Source of the DNA: an uncultured Haliea sp.
Lineage (GTDB): Bacteria; Pseudomonadota; Gammaproteobacteria; Pseudomonadales; Halieaceae
Length of the DNA: 64,000 bases
Assembly (NCBI GenBank): GCA_947258585.1
Contig: CAMYIZ010000065.1
Coordinates: 45,827 to 109,826, forward strand
Direction of reading: 5' to 3'
Shown here: positions 60,903 through 64,000 of the stretch, one piece after another
How the letters are laid out: every line of letters starts with the position of its first letter
Numbering within the stretch: the stretch's first letter is position 1
Program-made: the position numbers and the translations under genes
The notes under the pieces: model-generated
The model's input: only the letters and a program-made list of their open reading frames with translations
Database searches by the model: none
What the model was told of the DNA's origin: nothing

Positions 60903-63785
60903 ATGCAAACAGATACCACCCCCGCCAACGGCCCCCAGTCCAGCCGTTCCACCCCCGATATGCACCCGGTTTCAGGCAGCATCGCCGCCACCGCCCCGGG
61001 CCAGCTGCGGGTCATCAAGCGCAACGGCACCGTGGTGCCCTTTGAGGAAAGCAAGATCTCGGTGGCGATCACCAAGGCGTTCCTCGCCGTTGAAGGGGGC
61101 ACCGCCGCCGCCTCGACCCGCATCCACGAAACCGTCGCCAAATTGACCGACCAGGTCGCCAACACCTTCCGCCGGCGCATGCCCTCCGGCGGCACCGTGC
61201 ACATCGAGGATATCCAGGACCAGGTGGAACTGGCCCTGATGCGCGCGGGCGAGCACAAGATCGCCCGCGACTACGTCATCTACCGCGAAGAGCAGGCCCG
61301 CAAGCGCGCCGCCCGCAAGGCGCTTTCACCGGCCGCCCAGGAGGCCGCGGGCAATATCAGCGTGGTGCAGCTGGACGGCAGCCGCGCACCCCTGGACCTG
61401 GAGCGCCTGCACACCATCGTCACCGAGGCCTGTGCCGGGCTGGCGGATGTCAGCAGCAGCCAGATCATCGACGAGGCCCTGCGCAACCTCTACGACGGCG
61501 TCACCGCCGCTGAACTCTCGACCTCGCTGGTCATTACCGCCCGCACCATGATCGAGAAAGAGCCCAACTACACCTACGTCGCGGCGCGCCTGCTGTGTGA
61601 CAACCTGCGAGCCGAGGCGCTCAACTTCCTCGGCGTGGCGGACTCTGCAACCCAGGGCGACATGGCCGAGCTGTACGCCAGGGCGCTGCCGGCCTATGTC
61701 GAACGCGGTGTGGAGCTGGAGCTGCTGGATCCCAAGCTGCAGCAATTCGACCTCGAGCGACTGGGCCGCGCACTGCTGCCGGAGCGCGACCTGCAGTTTA
61801 CCTACCTGGGCCTGCAGACCCTGTACGACCGCTACTTCATCCACAGCAATGACACCCGCATCGAGCTGCCGCAAGTCTTCTTCATGCGCGTCGCCATGGG
61901 TCTCGCCACCGAGGAAGCCGACCGCAACGCCCGGGCGATCGAGTTCTACGAGTTGCTGTCCTCCTTCGACTACATGAGCTCCACGCCGACCCTGTTCAAT
62001 GCGGGCACCCTGCGCCCGCAGCTGTCCTCCTGCTACCTGACCACGGTCCCCGACGACCTGCACGGTATCTTCGGCGCCATCCAGGACAACGCGATGCTGT
62101 CCAAGTTTGCCGGCGGCCTGGGCAATGACTGGACCCCGGTGCGCGCGCTGGGCTCCTACATCAAGGGCACCAACGGCAAGAGCCAGGGCGTGGTTCCCTT
62201 CCTCAAGGTGGTCAACGACACCGCGGTAGCGGTCAACCAGGGCGGCAAGCGCAAGGGGGCGGTCTGCGCCTATCTGGAAACCTGGCACCTGGACATCGAG
62301 GAGTTTGTCGAGCTGCGCAAGAACACCGGCGATGACCGCCGCCGCACCCACGACATGAACTCCGCCAACTGGATTCCGGACCTGTTCATGAAGCGCGTGT
62401 TCGACGACGCGGAGTGGACCCTGTTTTCCCCGAACGATGTACCGGACCTGCACGATCTCTACGGCAAGGCCTTCGAGGAACGCTACTCCTTCTACGAGGA
62501 GCAGGCCCGCAGCGGCAAGCTGAAACTGCACAAGACCGTCCGCGCCCAGAACCTGTGGCGCAAGATGCTGGCCATGCTGTTCGAGACCGGGCATCCCTGG
62601 ATGACCTTCAAGGACCCCTGCAACCTGCGCTCGCCGCAGCAGCACGTGGGCGTGGTGCACTCCTCCAACCTGTGCACCGAAATCACCCTCAATACCAGCA
62701 AGGACGAGATCGCGGTCTGCAACCTGGGGTCCATCAACCTGCCCCAGCACGTGGCCGACGGCGGCCTCGACCTGGACAAGCTGCGCAAGACCGTGCGCAC
62801 CGCCGTGCGCATGCTCGACAACGTGATCGACATCAATTACTACTCGGTGCCCCAGGCCGAGCGCTCCAACCTCCGCCACCGGCCGGTTGGCCTGGGCCTC
62901 ATGGGCTTCCAGGACGCGCTCTACAAGCAGCACCTGGCCTACGGCTCGGATGAGGCGGTGGGTTTTGCCGACCGCTCCATGGAGGCGATCAGCTATTTCG
63001 CCATCGAGGCCTCCAGTGAACTGGCCGCCGAGCGCGGCGCCTACTCCAGCTACCAGGGCTCGCTCTGGAGCCAGGGTATCTTCCCCATCGACTCGCTGGA
63101 TATCCTGGTGCAGCAGCGGGGCGCCGACTACATCCAGGTGGATCGCAGCACCTCCCTGGACTGGGAGGCCCTGCGGGCGGTTGTCAAAGAGCAGGGAATG
63201 CGCAATTCCAACGTGATGGCCATTGCCCCGACCGCGACCATCGCCAATATCACCGGCGTGTCGCAGTCGATTGAACCGACCTACCAGAACCTGTATGTGA
63301 AATCGAACCTGTCAGGCGAGTTCACGGTGGTCAACCCCTACCTGGTCAATGACCTCAAGGCCCGGGGCCTGTGGGACGGGGTCATGGTCAACGACCTCAA
63401 GTACTACGACGGCAGCGTCCAGGCCATCGACCGCATTCCCCAGGACCTGAAGGCGATCTACGCCACTGCCTTCGAAGTGGAGCCGCGCTGGCTGGTGGAC
63501 GCCGCCAGCCGCCGCCAGAAGTGGATCGACCAGGCCCAGTCACTGAACCTGTACATCAACAACGCCAGCGGCAAGAAGCTCGACGTCACCTATCGCATGG
63601 CCTGGTACAGCGGCCTGAAGACCACCTACTACCTGCGCTCCCTGGCGGCTACAGGGACCGAGAAATCCACCATCAGCACCGGCAACCTGAACAAGGTGGC
63701 ATCCGGTGGCCAGGCAGCGGCGGGGCCGGCCCCGGTTCCCGCGGCCTGCTCCCTGGACGACCCGGACTGCGAGGCCTGCCAGTAG
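60903..63785 (+). CDS. nrdA: Ribonucleoside-diphosphate reductase, class I alpha subunit, with two ATP-cones
   Basis: 960 residues from ATG 60903, with TTGGAG six bases upstream. It reduces NDPs to dNDPs. Two N-terminal ATP-cone domains are visible, about residues 33-130 (LRVIKRNGTVVPFEESKISV) and 150-240 (ISVVQLDGSRAPLDLERLHT), as in the ~960-residue Pseudomonas aeruginosa NrdA. The catalytic core has QLSSCYLTTVPDDLHGIF near 370 (redox Cys), NLCTEITLNTSKDEIAVCNLGS near 590 in outline (thiyl Cys and Glu), and MAIAPTATIANITGVSQSIE near 770. The C-terminal swinging cysteines are in DDPDCEACQ. nrdB follows 66 bp downstream. Confidence 0.96.
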   Translation: MQTDTTPANGPQSSRSTPDMHPVSGSIAATAPGQLRVIKRNGTVVPFEESKISVAITKAFLAVEGGTAAASTRIHETVAKLTDQVANTFRRRMPSGGTVHIEDIQDQVELALMRAGEHKIARDYVIYREEQARKRAARKALSPAAQEAAGNISVVQLDGSRAPLDLERLHTIVTEACAGLADVSSSQIIDEALRNLYDGVTAAELSTSLVITARTMIEKEPNYTYVAARLLCDNLRAEALNFLGVADSATQGDMAELYARALPAYVERGVELELLDPKLQQFDLERLGRALLPERDLQFTYLGLQTLYDRYFIHSNDTRIELPQVFFMRVAMGLATEEADRNARAIEFYELLSSFDYMSSTPTLFNAGTLRPQLSSCYLTTVPDDLHGIFGAIQDNAMLSKFAGGLGNDWTPVRALGSYIKGTNGKSQGVVPFLKVVNDTAVAVNQGGKRKGAVCAYLETWHLDIEEFVELRKNTGDDRRRTHDMNSANWIPDLFMKRVFDDAEWTLFSPNDVPDLHDLYGKAFEERYSFYEEQARSGKLKLHKTVRAQNLWRKMLAMLFETGHPWMTFKDPCNLRSPQQHVGVVHSSNLCTEITLNTSKDEIAVCNLGSINLPQHVADGGLDLDKLRKTVRTAVRMLDNVIDINYYSVPQAERSNLRHRPVGLGLMGFQDALYKQHLAYGSDEAVGFADRSMEAISYFAIEASSELAAERGAYSSYQGSLWSQGIFPIDSLDILVQQRGADYIQVDRSTSLDWEALRAVVKEQGMRNSNVMAIAPTATIANITGVSQSIEPTYQNLYVKSNLSGEFTVVNPYLVNDLKARGLWDGVMVNDLKYYDGSVQAIDRIPQDLKAIYATAFEVEPRWLVDAASRRQKWIDQAQSLNLYINNASGKKLDVTYRMAWYSGLKTTYYLRSLAATGTEKSTISTGNLNKVASGGQAAAGPAPVPAACSLDDPDCEACQ

Positions 63786-63851
63786 CGCGGGCCAGGCAGC
63801 TGAAACAGAGCGTATTGGACTACAAGTGAAGCAGCAGAAGGACAGCACACA

Positions 63852-64000
63852 ATGTTGAGTTGGGACGACTACCACAACGACGAGGCCATCAGCACGGCAA
63901 CCGCCAGACAGGTACCGCCACCACCCCCACCCCGGGAAGAGCCGGCACCCGCCGCGGTGGCCAGGCCGGCGCCGCCCGCGGAGGTCGCGATCGCGGCCGC
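63852..64000 (+). CDS. nrdB: Ribonucleoside-diphosphate reductase beta subunit, N-terminus only
   Basis: Only 49 residues fall inside the window, starting MLSWDDYHNDEAISTATARQ at ATG 63852 with AAGGA upstream. MLSWD(D/E) is the usual N-terminus of the Pseudomonas-type NrdB, followed here by a Pro/Ala-rich low-complexity linker. The iron ligands and radical Tyr lie beyond the edge. The call rests on the N-terminus and on being next to nrdA. Confidence 0.85.
   Translation, partial: MLSWDDYHNDEAISTATARQVPPPPPPREEPAPAAVARPAPPAEVAIAA

Overview
The window is about 64 kb of GC-rich, densely packed chromosomal DNA from a gammaproteobacterium. The gene content would suit a marine Cellvibrionales/Halieaceae-like heterotroph, but that placement is inference: no rRNA or other taxon-defining marker is present. 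Supporting traits are the gammaproteobacterial cell-wall elongation cluster, a Pseudomonas-type class I NrdA with two ATP-cones, a RegBA/RoxSR-type redox two-component pair, an HU protein with a histone-H1-like tail, and a TonB-receptor-containing catabolic block. I saw no tRNA, rRNA, CRISPR array, insertion sequence or prophage.

Layout. (1) 1-4763: aspS (3' part outside the window), an FmdB-type zinc-ribbon protein, tailed HU, proS and a lytic transglycosylase. (2) 4765-11762: divergent AraC- and LuxR-type regulators, a PuuA-like glutamine synthetase, a fatty acyl desaturase, glutathione peroxidase and prfC. (3) 11940-18519: an RND efflux pair, then egtB-egtD for ergothioneine. (4) 18524-31943: a seven-gene glycogen operon on the minus strand (malQ-glgB-glgX-glgP-glgC-pgm-glgA). 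(5) 32119-33976: a RegB/RegA-like pair that keeps the redox cysteine and quinone motif. (6) 33988-46450: a catabolic block of two divergent arms. The minus arm has a split B12-dependent acyl-CoA mutase, its MeaB chaperone and a crotonase. The plus arm has an Fe-alcohol dehydrogenase, TetR regulator, acyl-CoA ligase, TonB receptor, RutA-like flavin monooxygenase, metallo-beta-lactamase-fold hydrolase and a wrecked cytochrome P450. (7) 46526-56307: lipB-ybeD-dacA-rlpA-mltB-rodA-mrdA-rlmH-rsfS-nadD-proA, all on the minus strand. (8) 56395-64000: a DsbA-fold isomerase, Fur-controlled bfd and bfr, grxD, argD-argF, and nrdA-nrdB (nrdB cut by the window end).

The most unusual part is region 6. The mutase large subunit aligns well with methylmalonyl-CoA mutase but has Leu, Phe, Arg and Asn where the family has the substrate-site Tyr89, Arg87, Thr85 and the catalytic-site His244. 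Its separate B12 subunit keeps DxHxxG but lacks the SxL motif. The neighbouring crotonase lacks both hydratase glutamates. Together with uptake, flavin oxygenation, ring-opening-type hydrolase, alcohol oxidation and CoA-ligation genes, this suggests a pathway that ends in an unusual carbon-skeleton rearrangement. The substrate cannot be read from sequence. The block ends in a P450 stump against lipB, where lipA would usually be found, which suggests a rearrangement boundary.

Regulatory signals that can be read directly include a Fur box over the bfd promoter; a perfect DnaA box plus two NrdR-like boxes spaced 32 bp apart before nrdA; a strong argD promoter followed at once by two perfect hairpins; an inverted repeat in the divergent promoter region of the catabolic block; and three 14-bp tandem repeats before proS.
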